The notes: a model not told the origin generated them from the letters alone. A stretch of 64,000 bases of DNA from Kordiimonas sp. SCSIO 12603 (GCF_024398035.1 NZ_CP073748.1:673501-737500), one strand, 5' to 3'; counted from the stretch's first letter, positions 32,953 through 41,764 are shown. Numbers and translations: made by a program.

Positions 32953-34251
32953 CTATTTGGTGTGCTGTAGTTCACCTGCCACATAGGTGTGGCCGATGGT
33001 GCGGTCATCCCCAAGCATGGAAAGTACAAACAGCGTTTCGTGAAGATCACGACAGTTTTTAAGGCGGCGCTCCAGAAGCGGGGTGCCTGCAAAATCAAGC
33101 ACTAGGAAATCAGCTTCTTTGCCCGCTTCAAAGCTACCCACTTTATCGGCCATATTCAGTGCTTCGGCACCGCCAAGAGTTGCCAGATAGAAGGACTTGA
33201 ATGGTGTAAGCTTTTCCCCCTTCAGGTGGCACACCTTGTAGGCTTCGTTCATAGTCTGCAGGAGAGAGAAACTGGTACCAGCACCAACATCTGTGCCCAT
33301 ACCGACGGTTACACCGTATTTCTCTGCCTGTTTCAGATCAAACAGGCCACTGCCGAGGAACAGGTTAGAAGTGGCGCAGAAGCTGATGGAGGCATCGGCC
33401 TCCGCCATGCGCTGGCATTCCTCTGCTTCCAGATGAATACAGTGGGCGAACACAGATTGGTTTGTTAGCAGGCCAAACTTTGCGTAGGCATCTAGGTATC
33501 CATCACAGTCAGGATACAGTTCTTTTACCCATTCAATTTCAGAAACATTTTCTGAAAGGTGCGTGTGCATCAATACATCTGGATATTCAGCAAGCAGTTT
33601 GCCGGCGCGTTCCATCTGGTCATCAGAGCAAGCTGGCGCGAAGCGCGGTGTTACTGCGTAGCCGAGGCGACCTTTGCCGTGCCACTTTTTGATAAGCTCG
33701 CGGCTGTCTCTGTCACCAGATTCAGCGGTATCACGCACGCTTTCAGGTACATTACGGTCCATTAGTGCCTTGCCAGCCACAATGCGCATATTGCGCTTAT
33801 AAGCTTCTGCAAACAGCGCGTCCGCAGATTCCTTATGCACGGTGCCGTAAACAAGCGCTGTTGTGGTGCCATTCTTCAACAGCTCGTTTACGAAGAAATC
33901 CGCACACTCTTCTGCGTGTTCAATATCGGCAAACTTTGCTTCTTCCGGGAATGTGTATTTCTCAAGCCAATCAAGAAGTTGTTCACCAAAAGAGGCGATC
34001 ATATCAAGCTGGGGGAAATGGATGTGGGTATCAATAAAGCCGGGCACAATCATATTGCCGGAATGGTCAATAATCTCTGTACCTTCAGGAAGTGTTTTCT
34101 CAATATCCGCTCGGTTGCCAGCACGCACGGTGATGCCGTCATTCACAAGGAGCATACCATCTTCGAAATATTCGTGTGCGTTATCGATACCGACCACGCT
34201 TGGGTCAGCGGTCATGTGAAAAACAGAAGCTTTATACGCTTTAAGAGCCAC
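32953..34251 (-). CDS. guaD: Guanine deaminase
   Basis: Converts guanine to xanthine, feeding xanthine dehydrogenase. The amidohydrolase metal motifs are present: DTHIHFPQLD, HTHLSEN, FAHCIHL and GTDVGAGTSFS, and the YAVTPRFAPACSDDQMERAG region is typical of GuaD. The frame is open to 34308, but the GTG at 34251 has AGGAAGGA six bases upstream and gives the usual N-terminus (ALKAYKASVFHMTADP), 432 residues. It is convergent with the DMT transporter and completes the guanine to glyoxylate route in this window. Confidence 0.93.
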   Translation of the reverse strand: MALKAYKASVFHMTADPSVVGIDNAHEYFEDGMLLVNDGITVRAGNRADIEKTLPEGTEIIDHSGNMIVPGFIDTHIHFPQLDMIASFGEQLLDWLEKYTFPEEAKFADIEHAEECADFFVNELLKNGTTTALVYGTVHKESADALFAEAYKRNMRIVAGKALMDRNVPESVRDTAESGDRDSRELIKKWHGKGRLGYAVTPRFAPACSDDQMERAGKLLAEYPDVLMHTHLSENVSEIEWVKELYPDCDGYLDAYAKFGLLTNQSVFAHCIHLEAEECQRMAEADASISFCATSNLFLGSGLFDLKQAEKYGVTVGMGTDVGAGTSFSLLQTMNEAYKVCHLKGEKLTPFKSFYLATLGGAEALNMADKVGSFEAGKEADFLVLDFAGTPLLERRLKNCRDLHETLFVLSMLGDDRTIGHTYVAGELQHTK

Positions 34252-34464
34252 GGGGTTTCCTTCCTGCTCTAAAATACACATTGTGCCTGTGAAACTTGGG
34301 CCAGACACGACAAAGCAGCGCGAAACCTGAGCACAGATTTGGCGCTGCTTTTGATTAAATTACTGCATTCCTGACTGTTTGGTCAATCAAATATTTACGC
34401 ATTTATGCAGGCCTGATGAACGTATTCATAAATCCATTTGAAAATCATAAACTTGATAGCAGAA

Positions 34465-34986
34465 TCAAACATTCATTGATTTCACATCCACACAAACAAG
34501 TATTTTGATGACATCCATATTTTCATCAAACAGAGGTGAATATATCGCGTGAGCTTCCATAAACAGACGGTCCTCACAAAAACCTGGCGTAACACCAAGA
34601 ATGGGCTGTTTTTCTTCAATCACTAAGCCTGAAGTGCGGTAAATACGCTTTACGGCGTTTTTATTGGACATGCTTTCAATGAACTTGCCGCCAATCTCCC
34701 CATAGTAGGAAGCAACGTGCCCGCCGATCAGTTTCACCAGCAGCTGGAAGCCATCTGGCTCTTGAGGAACTACATCCATCAATACAACGCGGTCCAGAAA
34801 TCGGGTCATGTTTCTGGGTTTGATATCTTCTCTTGAAGGTCTTAGACCCTGATTTCTGAGAGCATGCCAGTGGTTGTAAAAGAAATCAGCAGCACGATTT
34901 TTACCGAGAATTTCTTCACCGCGATATAGGGTTTGCGCCCCAAATCGAGTGTTTGAGGCGACCTGTTGATTTGAGATATTCAGCAA
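34465..34986 (-). CDS. PAS_5-type PAS domain protein
   Basis: A 173-residue single-domain protein of the alphaproteobacterial PAS_5 type. Family features are FFYNHWHALRNQGLRPSRED near the start, NMTRFLDRVVLMDVVPQEPD, FQLLVKLIGGHVASYYGEIG and a C-terminal beta strand (IKILVCVDVKSM). Such proteins have no output domain and their role is unknown. The start appears to be the TTG at 34986 with AAGGGA eight bases upstream. It stands alone, 73 bases after the GNAT gene on the same strand. Confidence 0.82.
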   Translation of the reverse strand: MLNISNQQVASNTRFGAQTLYRGEEILGKNRAADFFYNHWHALRNQGLRPSREDIKPRNMTRFLDRVVLMDVVPQEPDGFQLLVKLIGGHVASYYGEIGGKFIESMSNKNAVKRIYRTSGLVIEEKQPILGVTPGFCEDRLFMEAHAIYSPLFDENMDVIKILVCVDVKSMNV

Positions 34987-35059
34987 AAATCAGGTCCCTT
35001 AAAATAATTTAACCATATTTAAGGTAGCTGAAATTTCTTAAAGAAGTGTTCAGGGTTGT

Positions 35060-35836
35060 TTACTGGGGCTCAGCAAAGTCCAGACACCAACAGCTACCAA
35101 GCTTTTTAAAACCTGCCCGTTCATAGATACCTGCACCGTCTGCTGTCGCCTGCAAGGTGAAGTTTTTGGCTCCAGCCTCTGTTGCTGCATCAAACACGGC
35201 TTCAAACATGGCCGAACCAATACCTTTACCCTGAAGGGAAGGACGCACCGCTACATCAAAGATAGAGGCGGTATCGCCTGTGAGCAGGAAGCTGCCAGTG
35301 GCGATAGGGCCGCCATCTTCATAGGCAACCAGATACTGAAGCGGTAGGTTTTTAACGGCTGCTTCTTCCTGTGCCATATAGATGGACTGAACCATAAAAC
35401 CTTCTTCGTTTTCACCGAAGATTTCTGCGAGAACAGTGCCTGCTGCGGCGAGATGAGCACTGGATGTAGCATGAGCTACAGTGAGTGCTATTTTTGGTTT
35501 TTGTGGTACTCGGCTTTCAAGGGTTGCAGACATCACCAGATTTTCTTCTGCGGCCCCCAATAGCGGTGTCAGATCATCCAGCTGGCCTTCTTCCCAGCTC
35601 CAGATAGCAAAGCGGTTGTCTGCACCAAATACCGAGCGGCGGGCATGATCAACAGTTTCAACGGTTGAACGCTTGGCGTTCGGCTCCAAGGCGAGCACAT
35701 TGAAGGTATCTGTTGAGCTACCGCTGAACACGGCGGTGGCGCCCATAATATCTTTCACGGTGAAGAGCGGGTCTGCTTTCTGCCACGCTGCGGCTTTTGC
35801 AATGAAAAGCTCACGGTTTGTTTTTATATCAATCAT
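35060..35836 (-). CDS. GNAT family N-acetyltransferase
   Basis: A 258-residue protein whose C-terminal half is a GNAT domain. Motif A is clear (VAVRPSLQGKGIGSAMFEAV, with the Q-x-x-G-x-G acetyl-CoA loop), and ATADGAGIYERAGFKKLGS is the usual end. The N-terminal 120 residues are a degenerate GNAT-like or substrate-recognition region. The acceptor cannot be predicted. It lies 51 bases downstream of a flippase-like membrane protein gene on the same strand and may be co-transcribed with it. Confidence 0.85.
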   Translation of the reverse strand: MIDIKTNRELFIAKAAAWQKADPLFTVKDIMGATAVFSGSSTDTFNVLALEPNAKRSTVETVDHARRSVFGADNRFAIWSWEEGQLDDLTPLLGAAEENLVMSATLESRVPQKPKIALTVAHATSSAHLAAAGTVLAEIFGENEEGFMVQSIYMAQEEAAVKNLPLQYLVAYEDGGPIATGSFLLTGDTASIFDVAVRPSLQGKGIGSAMFEAVFDAATEAGAKNFTLQATADGAGIYERAGFKKLGSCWCLDFAEPQ

Positions 35837-35887
35837 TTTTCTTCCTCAGTCGCGCAGAAGCTTCAGCATATGAGGTTCCAGATACGC

Positions 35888-36835
35888 TTATGCGCTCTGG
35901 GTTTCAAGGGGAATTGCGCGTTTCTGAGTGAAGCTGGTGATAATGAAGAATACAAGATTAAGGATTTGGTTCAAAGCACCTGCAGCGAGGAACATGCCTG
36001 CAACAGCTGCTGCAGGACCATCCACATAATGCATTAGAGTGATACCAAGCCCCGCGAACAACAAATCAGTGTTGGGAAGGAACGGTACACGGGTTAACAC
36101 CATCTGTGCGGTCAACAGTAATATCCACGTATCAAAAGGGACATCTGGGAATACCACGGCCCACTGGCCTGCCTGCAGTAAGAGAATGGCAACCAACCGG
36201 CAGAGATGAATGAAAAATACCCGCTTTGCTTTCTCAGGCGGCAGGCCGAGGATACGGGCGTGATAACGCAGTACGATAGGTACAAGGAATAAACCAACAG
36301 CTACCGATAAGCCGATATAATATCCGTAATCCGGGTCTGCATCCGTTAGTACTTCAAGCTGCCCGGTCAGGAAAAAAGCTGCGAGCAACATCACTGTAAA
36401 ACTGTTGGATGCGAGGGCTGAAAGGATATTGCTGTCCTTGACGGCAGACACCGCTGCCCGGCCTTTTTTTGCAAGGTTTTGGTGTGCCCAAAGCGCGATG
36501 AAGGCTTCGCCAGCATAGCTTACAATAGCCAGATTATAGATACGTGCTCGCAAGAAGACATCAAATCGGCCTTTTACGGCTTTGCCCCATATTTCCTGAT
36601 AAACAAGCCATTCGCCAAGTGGCAGAGCAAAATACATAGCGAGGAACATGATATAAAACCACGGTGTGGTTGGGAGAGATTGCCAAACATCATCCCAGCC
36701 AATTTTCCCTAGCTTATCGAGCATATAATATAGCACCGCAAGCACGGCTAAAAGTTGAATGGCGCGCAGGAATAACTTCACCAGTGGGTTTTGCATCAAA
36801 TCTTTTAATTTCGATACATCGAAGAATTTAGCCAT
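35888..36835 (-). CDS. Lysylphosphatidylglycerol-synthase-type/flippase-like membrane protein
   Basis: A 315-residue protein with about eight hydrophobic helices (FLRAIQLLAVLAVLYYMLDK, PWFYIMFLAMYFALPLGEWL, AVAGMFLAAGALNQILNLVF). The layout resembles the UPF0104/LPG-synthase transmembrane family, whose members move or modify lipids. It lies 81 bases downstream of a GT4 glycosyltransferase gene on the same strand. The pair may make and translocate a glycolipid. No catalytic domain is fused to the membrane part, so a transport-like role is more likely than aminoacyl transfer. Confidence 0.7.
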   Translation of the reverse strand: MAKFFDVSKLKDLMQNPLVKLFLRAIQLLAVLAVLYYMLDKLGKIGWDDVWQSLPTTPWFYIMFLAMYFALPLGEWLVYQEIWGKAVKGRFDVFLRARIYNLAIVSYAGEAFIALWAHQNLAKKGRAAVSAVKDSNILSALASNSFTVMLLAAFFLTGQLEVLTDADPDYGYYIGLSVAVGLFLVPIVLRYHARILGLPPEKAKRVFFIHLCRLVAILLLQAGQWAVVFPDVPFDTWILLLTAQMVLTRVPFLPNTDLLFAGLGITLMHYVDGPAAAVAGMFLAAGALNQILNLVFFIITSFTQKRAIPLETQSA

Positions 36836-36916
36836 ATAGGATGTGTGCCTGCTTAATTGTACTTACCCCAAGACATAAGGCCTTGTTTCATAAGCTCATG
36901 TCAACTTGATGGATAA

Positions 36917-38089
36917 TTACACAGAAACCTTAAAGGTTTTCATCACATGCTGATAATGCCCGATCACTTCACTGAGAATAATATCCCATGTGAAGGAACG
37001 GCTTTTCTCAATACCATTTTCCCGCATGCGAGCGTGAAGATTTCTATCCTCAATCAGAATAGCGATTTTATCCGCATATCCCTGAATGTCGCCGTACTCC
37101 ACCAGAAAGCCGTTTTCGCCGTCTTTTACCAGGTGTGCGTTCCCGATGGAATTCGCACACACACATGGCAGGCCACTGGTCATGGCTTCAAGGGTAACAT
37201 TACCGAAGGTTTCAGTGATGCTTGAGTTAAAGAAAATATCCGCACATGCATAAGCGGTTGAGAGGTCTTCACCGCTCAGGTGGCCAGTAAACACAGCATT
37301 CGGCAGCATTTTCTCGAAAGTTTCACGTTCAGGCCCTGCGCCAACAATAAGTGCTTGGTGTGGCACGCCGCGTTTCTCAAGTTCCTTAAGTGTATCTGCG
37401 AAATTCCCAATGCCTTTTTCCAGTACAAGACGACCGACAAAAGCGACGGTTACTTTATCATCGAAGAGGCCCATTTTCTGGCGCCAATCATCGCTGCGTT
37501 TTGAATAATGAAACAGATTTCGGTCAATTCCCCGGCTCCAGATACGAATATCTTTCGCCATATTCTGTGATTTCAGCAATTCCACCATGCCGTCTGTAGG
37601 CACATAAATCTGTTCGCACTTATGGTAAAAACGGCGCATATAGGATGTTACATATTTTTCAAGCCAGCCGAGGTGATAATAACGGAAATATGTGTCAAAC
37701 CGGGTATGGAAGGATGCTACGGCGGGCACCTTGTTTTTCCGGGCCCAGCGCAGGGCCGATTGCCCAAGCAAATCTGGTGCAGAAAGATGTACGATGTCTG
37801 GATTGAATTTTTCCAGAATTTCTTGCTGCTTTTTCGGTAGGTACGGGCTGATACGGTATTCGCTTCTTCTGCCCGGGATTGCAAACGACGGTACCGAAAC
37901 CAATGTGCCTTTATGCTTAAATGCTGGTTTATCTGCGGTTGGTGCGAAGATAAGAACCTCGATGCCCTGTTCTTCAAGATATCCTACCAGTTTATTGAGC
38001 GCACGCGCAGCACCGTCCATCACATAATTATAATTGCCGGAAAATAGCGCTATTCTGCGTGGTATCTGTGTTCCTGCGTCGTATGGCAT
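36917..38089 (-). CDS. Glycosyltransferase family 4
   Basis: A 390-residue GT-B fold transferase. The N-terminal half has IALFSGNYNYVMDGAARALN and DIVHLSAPDLLGQSALRWAR. The C-terminal donor half has VTVAFVGRLVLEKGIGNF and the E-x7-E signature in SITETFGNVTLEAMTSGLP. The sequence resembles GDP-mannose or UDP-sugar transferases that glycosylate diacylglycerol or phosphatidylinositol, such as MgtA and SqdX types. Its partner gene encodes a flippase-like membrane protein. A link with the inositol lipid cluster at 1-3.2 kb is possible but 34 kb away. Confidence 0.87.
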   Translation of the reverse strand: MPYDAGTQIPRRIALFSGNYNYVMDGAARALNKLVGYLEEQGIEVLIFAPTADKPAFKHKGTLVSVPSFAIPGRRSEYRISPYLPKKQQEILEKFNPDIVHLSAPDLLGQSALRWARKNKVPAVASFHTRFDTYFRYYHLGWLEKYVTSYMRRFYHKCEQIYVPTDGMVELLKSQNMAKDIRIWSRGIDRNLFHYSKRSDDWRQKMGLFDDKVTVAFVGRLVLEKGIGNFADTLKELEKRGVPHQALIVGAGPERETFEKMLPNAVFTGHLSGEDLSTAYACADIFFNSSITETFGNVTLEAMTSGLPCVCANSIGNAHLVKDGENGFLVEYGDIQGYADKIAILIEDRNLHARMRENGIEKSRSFTWDIILSEVIGHYQHVMKTFKVSV

Positions 38090-38411
38090 TTATAGTCTCT
38101 CATGGCCGATAGGCTTCTTTTTTATAACCTTACACTCTCATATAGCTATAGAATGTGTTCAGTTTGTGAAAGTGCCTTCGGGTCGTTTCACAGCTGATTA
38201 AGCTGGTTTAGCTACTCTTACCTAATCGCTCCTCTAGCGGTTTAAGATTGCAGTTCCGTGAAACTCACTCGACACTGAAATCCTACCATAGTTAGCTCCC
38301 TTATGCACGAACGGTAGGAAAGCGCCTGTTTAGATGCGTGAAATGCTCAAATATTACATTGAATAGCAAAAAACTTTTGGTGTGGATTCAATAAGTTGAT
38401 GGATTTTGAGC

Positions 38412-38441
38412 GGAAGAACCGCAGAAAACAGCGGTTTTTCC
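38412..38441 (+). terminator. Eleven-pair hairpin with T-run upstream of bfd
   Basis: GGAAGAACCGC (38412-38422) pairs with GCGGTTTTTCC (38431-38441) with one G-U pair and an eight-base loop. The T-run lies inside the 3' arm, which fits an intrinsic terminator of a short upstream transcript. It could also be an iron-response or stability element. It ends just before the bfd promoter. Confidence 0.4.
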
Positions 38442-38452
38442 TTGAAATTTGG

Positions 38453-38499
38453 TTGACGGCGTCATATCTGTTTGATAATGATGCTGCGAACGGTTCGCA
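38453..38499 (+). promoter_or_regulatory. Predicted bfd promoter and overlapping palindrome
   Basis: TTGACG (38453-38458) is followed after 17 bases by TAATGA, with GATAAT overlapping. The -10 region runs into GATAATGAT, a Fur-box-like half site, and then into the perfect 15-base palindrome TGCGAACGGTTCGCA (38485-38499). Bfd genes are commonly induced by iron shortage, so a Fur-type or other iron regulator is the likely ligand. Confidence 0.45.
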
Positions 38500-38523
38500 T
38501 TATTGATTGGAGTTCAGCGCACC

Positions 38524-38715
38524 ATGTATGTTTGTTTGTGCAATGGTTATACAGATAAAGAAATCCGCACAGCTGTTCGTGAGAACGGTGTAAGTACTGC
38601 GGAAGAAGCGTATCTGTCACTGGGCAATGGTTTTTGCTGTGGTGCTTGCACTGACTGCGCTAATGATCTCGTAAAAGAAGAGCTGCCAAACCAGCGCGTG
38701 CTCGCAGCGGAATAA
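38524..38715 (+). CDS. bfd: Bacterioferritin-associated ferredoxin
   Basis: A 63-residue 2Fe-2S protein that reduces ferric iron in bacterioferritin so that it can be released. Four cysteines are in place (Cys4 and Cys6 in MYVCLCNGYT; Cys39 and Cys42 in FCCGACTDC), with two extra cysteines nearby. The frame begins at a TTG (38503), but the family N-terminus MYVCLCN marks the ATG at 38524. It faces the bacterioferritin gene, tail to tail, 38 bases apart. Confidence 0.93.
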   Translation: MYVCLCNGYTDKEIRTAVRENGVSTAEEAYLSLGNGFCCGACTDCANDLVKEELPNQRVLAAE

Positions 38716-38753
38716 CAGCTCTCTTAATTCTTTCAGCTATATAGCCTTATATC

Positions 38754-39233
38754 TTAGTCCTCTGCAGGGGATGTTTGCAGTTGGATATAATTCTGAATGC
38801 CCATGTTCTCGAGCGACTGTAGTTGTGTCTCAAGATAATCAATGTGCTCTTCTTCAGATTCCATGATGCTCTTTAGAAGATCGCGGGAAACGAAGTCACG
38901 CACTTCTTCACAGTGTACGATAGCATCAGTCAGGTCTTTATGAGCGATATGCTCAATGTTCAGGTCGCATTCGAGAATCTCTTTTACATTCTCACCGATC
39001 TGTAATTTGCCAAGATCCTGCAGGTTTGGAAGACCTTCAAGGAATAGAATACGCTCAATCAGTTCATCAGCGTGCTTCATTTCATCGATGGATTCTTCAT
39101 ATTCTTTTTTACCGAGCTTATCCATACCCCAGTCATTAAGCATACGTGCATGCAGGAAATACTGGTTAATCGCTGTTAGCTCATTTTTTAGAATCACGTT
39201 CAAGTGACGGATTACTTCCTTGTCACCTTTCAT
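38754..39233 (-). CDS. bfr: Bacterioferritin
   Basis: A 159-residue subunit of the 24-mer iron-storage protein. Ferroxidase ligands Glu18, Glu51, His54, Glu94, Glu127 and His130 are all present, as is the heme-ligand Met52 ([20 protein letters not shown]). The start is the ATG at 39233, with GGAGG six bases upstream, instead of the in-frame start 12 bases earlier. It is convergent with bfd, its reductase. Confidence 0.96.
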   Translation of the reverse strand: MKGDKEVIRHLNVILKNELTAINQYFLHARMLNDWGMDKLGKKEYEESIDEMKHADELIERILFLEGLPNLQDLGKLQIGENVKEILECDLNIEHIAHKDLTDAIVHCEEVRDFVSRDLLKSIMESEEEHIDYLETQLQSLENMGIQNYIQLQTSPAED

Positions 39234-39474
39234 ATCTGCCTCCATAGGTCAAAGTTGCATTTATGATAGCAAGAGAAAGGGGCTTTGCCAACAAGTTTTC
39301 CTAGTTGCTAATTGGTCTTAATTACATGATTTTAAAGGGTTTTTTGTAATAATGAGAGTGCCTATTAACTGCGTTTTCCAGGCTCTTTTTATAGCTTTTT
39401 TTGCTGTGATTTTACACGTGAAAATATAGGCGGTATAAGGTGTGAAATTGAGATTTCAGGAAGCAGGATAGAGC

Positions 39475-40131
39475 GTGGATACACCAGTTTTATATAGTTT
39501 CAGGCGCTGCCCTTATGCCATGCGGGCACGCATGGCAATTTATGTGAGTAATCAGCAGGTTACCCTGAGAGAGATTGTCTTAAGGGATAAGCCCGATCAT
39601 ATGCTTGAGATATCCCCGAAGGGCACTGTGCCTGTGCTGCAACTACAGGACGGTAAAGTAGTGGATGAAAGCCTTGATGTAATGCTGTGGGCGCTTTCTA
39701 AAAACGACCCTGAAGGCTGGCTTGAGACTGAAAATGGCTCGAAAGAAGATATGCTCGCGCTCATTAAAGCCACAGAAACTGACTTCAAGCCGCATCTGGA
39801 CCGTTTTAAATATTCTACCCGGTATGAAGATGTGGATCCTGCTGAGCATCAGAAACTGGCCCGGGATTTTCTGGGCCACCTGAATGGCAGGCTGGCGAAT
39901 GGTCGTAGTTTGTTTGGTGAAAAACGTGCGCTTGCAGATTATGCCATCATGCCGTTTGTGCGCCAGTATGCAAACGCTGACCGCGCCTGGCGTGAAGAAA
40001 AAATCCACCCGCACACTCTCCGCTGGCTTGATGAGATGCTGGAAGAAGAACCTTTCACGCGCATTATGCAAAAGTTTCAGCAGTGGAAGCCTGAAGATAC
40101 TGTGACACTTTTCCCTGATAATTCACTGTAA
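39475..40131 (+). CDS. Glutathione S-transferase family protein
   Basis: A 218-residue protein with the GST fold. The thioredoxin-like half holds LYSFRRCPYAMRARMAIYVS, whose Cys-Pro-Tyr resembles glutaredoxin 2 and omega/beta-type GSTs, and the cis-proline region SPKGTVPVLQLQDGKVVDES. The helical half ends with ADYAIMPFVRQYANADRAW. The start is a GTG with AGGA upstream. Its substrate is unknown. It stands 62 bases before an OsmC-type gene, also a thiol/peroxide-related function. Confidence 0.88.
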   Translation: MDTPVLYSFRRCPYAMRARMAIYVSNQQVTLREIVLRDKPDHMLEISPKGTVPVLQLQDGKVVDESLDVMLWALSKNDPEGWLETENGSKEDMLALIKATETDFKPHLDRFKYSTRYEDVDPAEHQKLARDFLGHLNGRLANGRSLFGEKRALADYAIMPFVRQYANADRAWREEKIHPHTLRWLDEMLEEEPFTRIMQKFQQWKPEDTVTLFPDNSL

Positions 40132-40193
40132 GCGATAGACTTGCGGTGATAAACAATATCCAATTCATTCATTAAGAGAGTTAAGAGGGCGAT

Positions 40194-40619
40194 ATGACAA
40201 GACAAGCAAAAGTTAGATGGGCTGGCGATATGACATTTATCGGTGAGTCCCCGAGCGGTCATTCTGTATTGATGGACAGTGGCTCTGAGAGCGGTGGACT
40301 TGATCATGCTATTCGCCCGATGGAAATGCTGCTTCTCGGTGCTGGCGGCTGTGCGAGCATTGATGTGGTGATGATCCTTAAGAAGGCACGTCAGGACATT
40401 AAAGACGTATGGGTTGAGCTTGATGGTGAGCGTGCAGAAGAAATGCCAAAATATTTCACCAAAATTCATATGCATTTTGTGGTTGAGGGTAAAAATATCT
40501 CTGAAAAGCATGTGGAGCGCGCGATCCAGCTTTCTATGGATAAATATTGCTCTGCTTCTGCTCAACTTGCGGCTCTGGCCAATATCACAACAGACTTTGA
40601 AATTCGTGAAGTAGACTAG
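40194..40619 (+). CDS. OsmC family protein
   Basis: A 141-residue OsmC/Ohr-fold protein close to the YhfA group. The two redox cysteines are at positions 53 (LLGAGGCASIDVVMILKKAR) and 119 (SMDKYCSASAQLAALANI). Such proteins act as organic hydroperoxide reductases or as fatty-acid-hydroperoxide scavengers. The ATG at 40194 is preceded by a GAG-rich stretch. It is followed after 18 bases by a likely toxin-antitoxin pair, although co-regulation is unproven. Confidence 0.9.
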   Translation: MTRQAKVRWAGDMTFIGESPSGHSVLMDSGSESGGLDHAIRPMEMLLLGAGGCASIDVVMILKKARQDIKDVWVELDGERAEEMPKYFTKIHMHFVVEGKNISEKHVERAIQLSMDKYCSASAQLAALANITTDFEIREVD

Positions 40620-40637
40620 CAATCTGTTGCAGTTTCA

Positions 40638-41072
40638 ATGAATTATCAGTACTCTTCCCACTCACGTACTGGCGGGGAGAGTATTTTGGAATCGCGTCTC
40701 GATAACAAATTGCAGAATAAGCAGCTTGCTCCTCTCGGCCTTCGTGCCTTCTTTAAATTAGCGGAAAAATGGGGCCTTTCTGTTGAAGAACAGATGGTGC
40801 TTCTTGGCCAGCCCTCCCGCAGCACATTTTATAACTGGCGCAGTGAGAAAATCTCCGGTGTGCCACATGATACGCTTTCAAGACTTTCCCATATTATGGC
40901 AATCCAGCATGCGCTTCATACGCTTTTCAGCGATGATCAACAGGCGCTTGGTTGGGTGAAGAAACCAAATGATCAACTTGCAGGACAAAGTGCTCTGGAA
41001 AGGTTATTGGCTGGCGAAATCACCGATCTTTATGTGGTTCGTATGTATCTTTCAGGGCTTGCGCAATCCTGA
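40638..41072 (+). CDS. Xre/MbcA/ParS-type antitoxin
   Basis: A 144-residue protein with an N-terminal helix-turn-helix (LAEKWGLSVEEQMVLLGQPS, SRSTFYNWR) and a C-terminal DUF2384-type toxin-binding region (ALGWVKKPNDQLAGQSALER, LLAGEITDLYVVRMYLSGL). This is the standard antitoxin form paired with RES-domain toxins. It would repress the operon and fill the toxin active site. It overlaps the next gene by one base (TGATG), as in translationally coupled TA pairs. Confidence 0.88.
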   Translation: MNYQYSSHSRTGGESILESRLDNKLQNKQLAPLGLRAFFKLAEKWGLSVEEQMVLLGQPSRSTFYNWRSEKISGVPHDTLSRLSHIMAIQHALHTLFSDDQQALGWVKKPNDQLAGQSALERLLAGEITDLYVVRMYLSGLAQS

Positions 41073-41764
41073 TGGTTAAGCTTGATATCAGATCAATTCC
41101 AGATAGCTTCTTGAAATGGCCTGCGGCATATCGTTTGAAACCTGCACGTGTTCCAGCGGATCATGCACTGAAGGGTTATGGTGAAGATGAGGCTGCTCTT
41201 GATGAACTTATTGGCCTTACAGCCCCCACGGGTCGTTGGCGAGATGGTAAAATCGCGTTGGAGCAGGGAACAGAGATAGGTACCGCCCCCGAAATTCTAG
41301 AGGGTTTTGCAAATCCTTACCCCGAATGGCGCTTCAATCCCCGTAGTCTGCCGCATATGGTGGTTGGTGATACGATTGAAGCAGCAGTAGCGTTTATATC
41401 TGAAATTTATGAGGCATTCCTGCGGGATACAAATCAGCCACCTTGTAGAATGAATTTTCTTCTAGAGCGTTATACACTTGAAGGCAGCTTCAAGGATGTG
41501 ACGGACAAAGAAGTCTTTCCAGCATGTTATTCTACGGCTGATCACAGCGTATCTCAACAGGTGGCGGTGGATGTTGCTGCTTCTGGAAATGCTGGGCTGC
41601 TGTATGAAGAAGAGGGCGGCACAGTTGCCGTGGTTACGCAGGCAAAGGCACTTAAATGGCACGGACAGGAACGCGCGGTGGCGCTGGATTGGGATGGCAC
41701 ACATTTTACCCGTATGTTTGATTATCGCGGTCTTTACTGGCGGGATATTGTTACAAAAAAATAG
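41072..41764 (+). CDS. RES-domain protein, probable toxin with altered active site
   Basis: A 230-residue RES-family protein. RES toxins destroy NAD by phosphorolysis using conserved Arg, Glu and Ser. My hand alignment finds the early arginines (YRLKPARVP; WRFNPRSLP) and the SQ element (HSVSQQVAVDVAASGNAGLL). The helix that normally reads TAIAE is AAVAF here, with Phe at the Glu position, and the usual Ser after LLY is Glu in EEEGG. It may therefore be inactive or use another chemistry. The antitoxin gene overlaps it by one base, and the stop lies inside a terminator stem. Confidence 0.68.
   Translation: MVKLDIRSIPDSFLKWPAAYRLKPARVPADHALKGYGEDEAALDELIGLTAPTGRWRDGKIALEQGTEIGTAPEILEGFANPYPEWRFNPRSLPHMVVGDTIEAAVAFISEIYEAFLRDTNQPPCRMNFLLERYTLEGSFKDVTDKEVFPACYSTADHSVSQQVAVDVAASGNAGLLYEEEGGTVAVVTQAKALKWHGQERAVALDWDGTHFTRMFDYRGLYWRDIVTKK

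Larger units (their letters stand above)
38090..38523. other. Intergenic region upstream of bfd
   Basis: 434 bases without a gene. It contains TCCTACC (38281-38287) pairing with GGTAGGA (38313-38319) around a 25-base loop, an ATTGAAT/ATTCAAT pair at about 38359-38394, the long hairpin at 38412-38441, and a TTGACG -35-like hexamer at 38453. No tRNA cloverleaf or open frame was found. The structured part could be a small RNA transcribed toward bfd. Confidence 0.45.
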
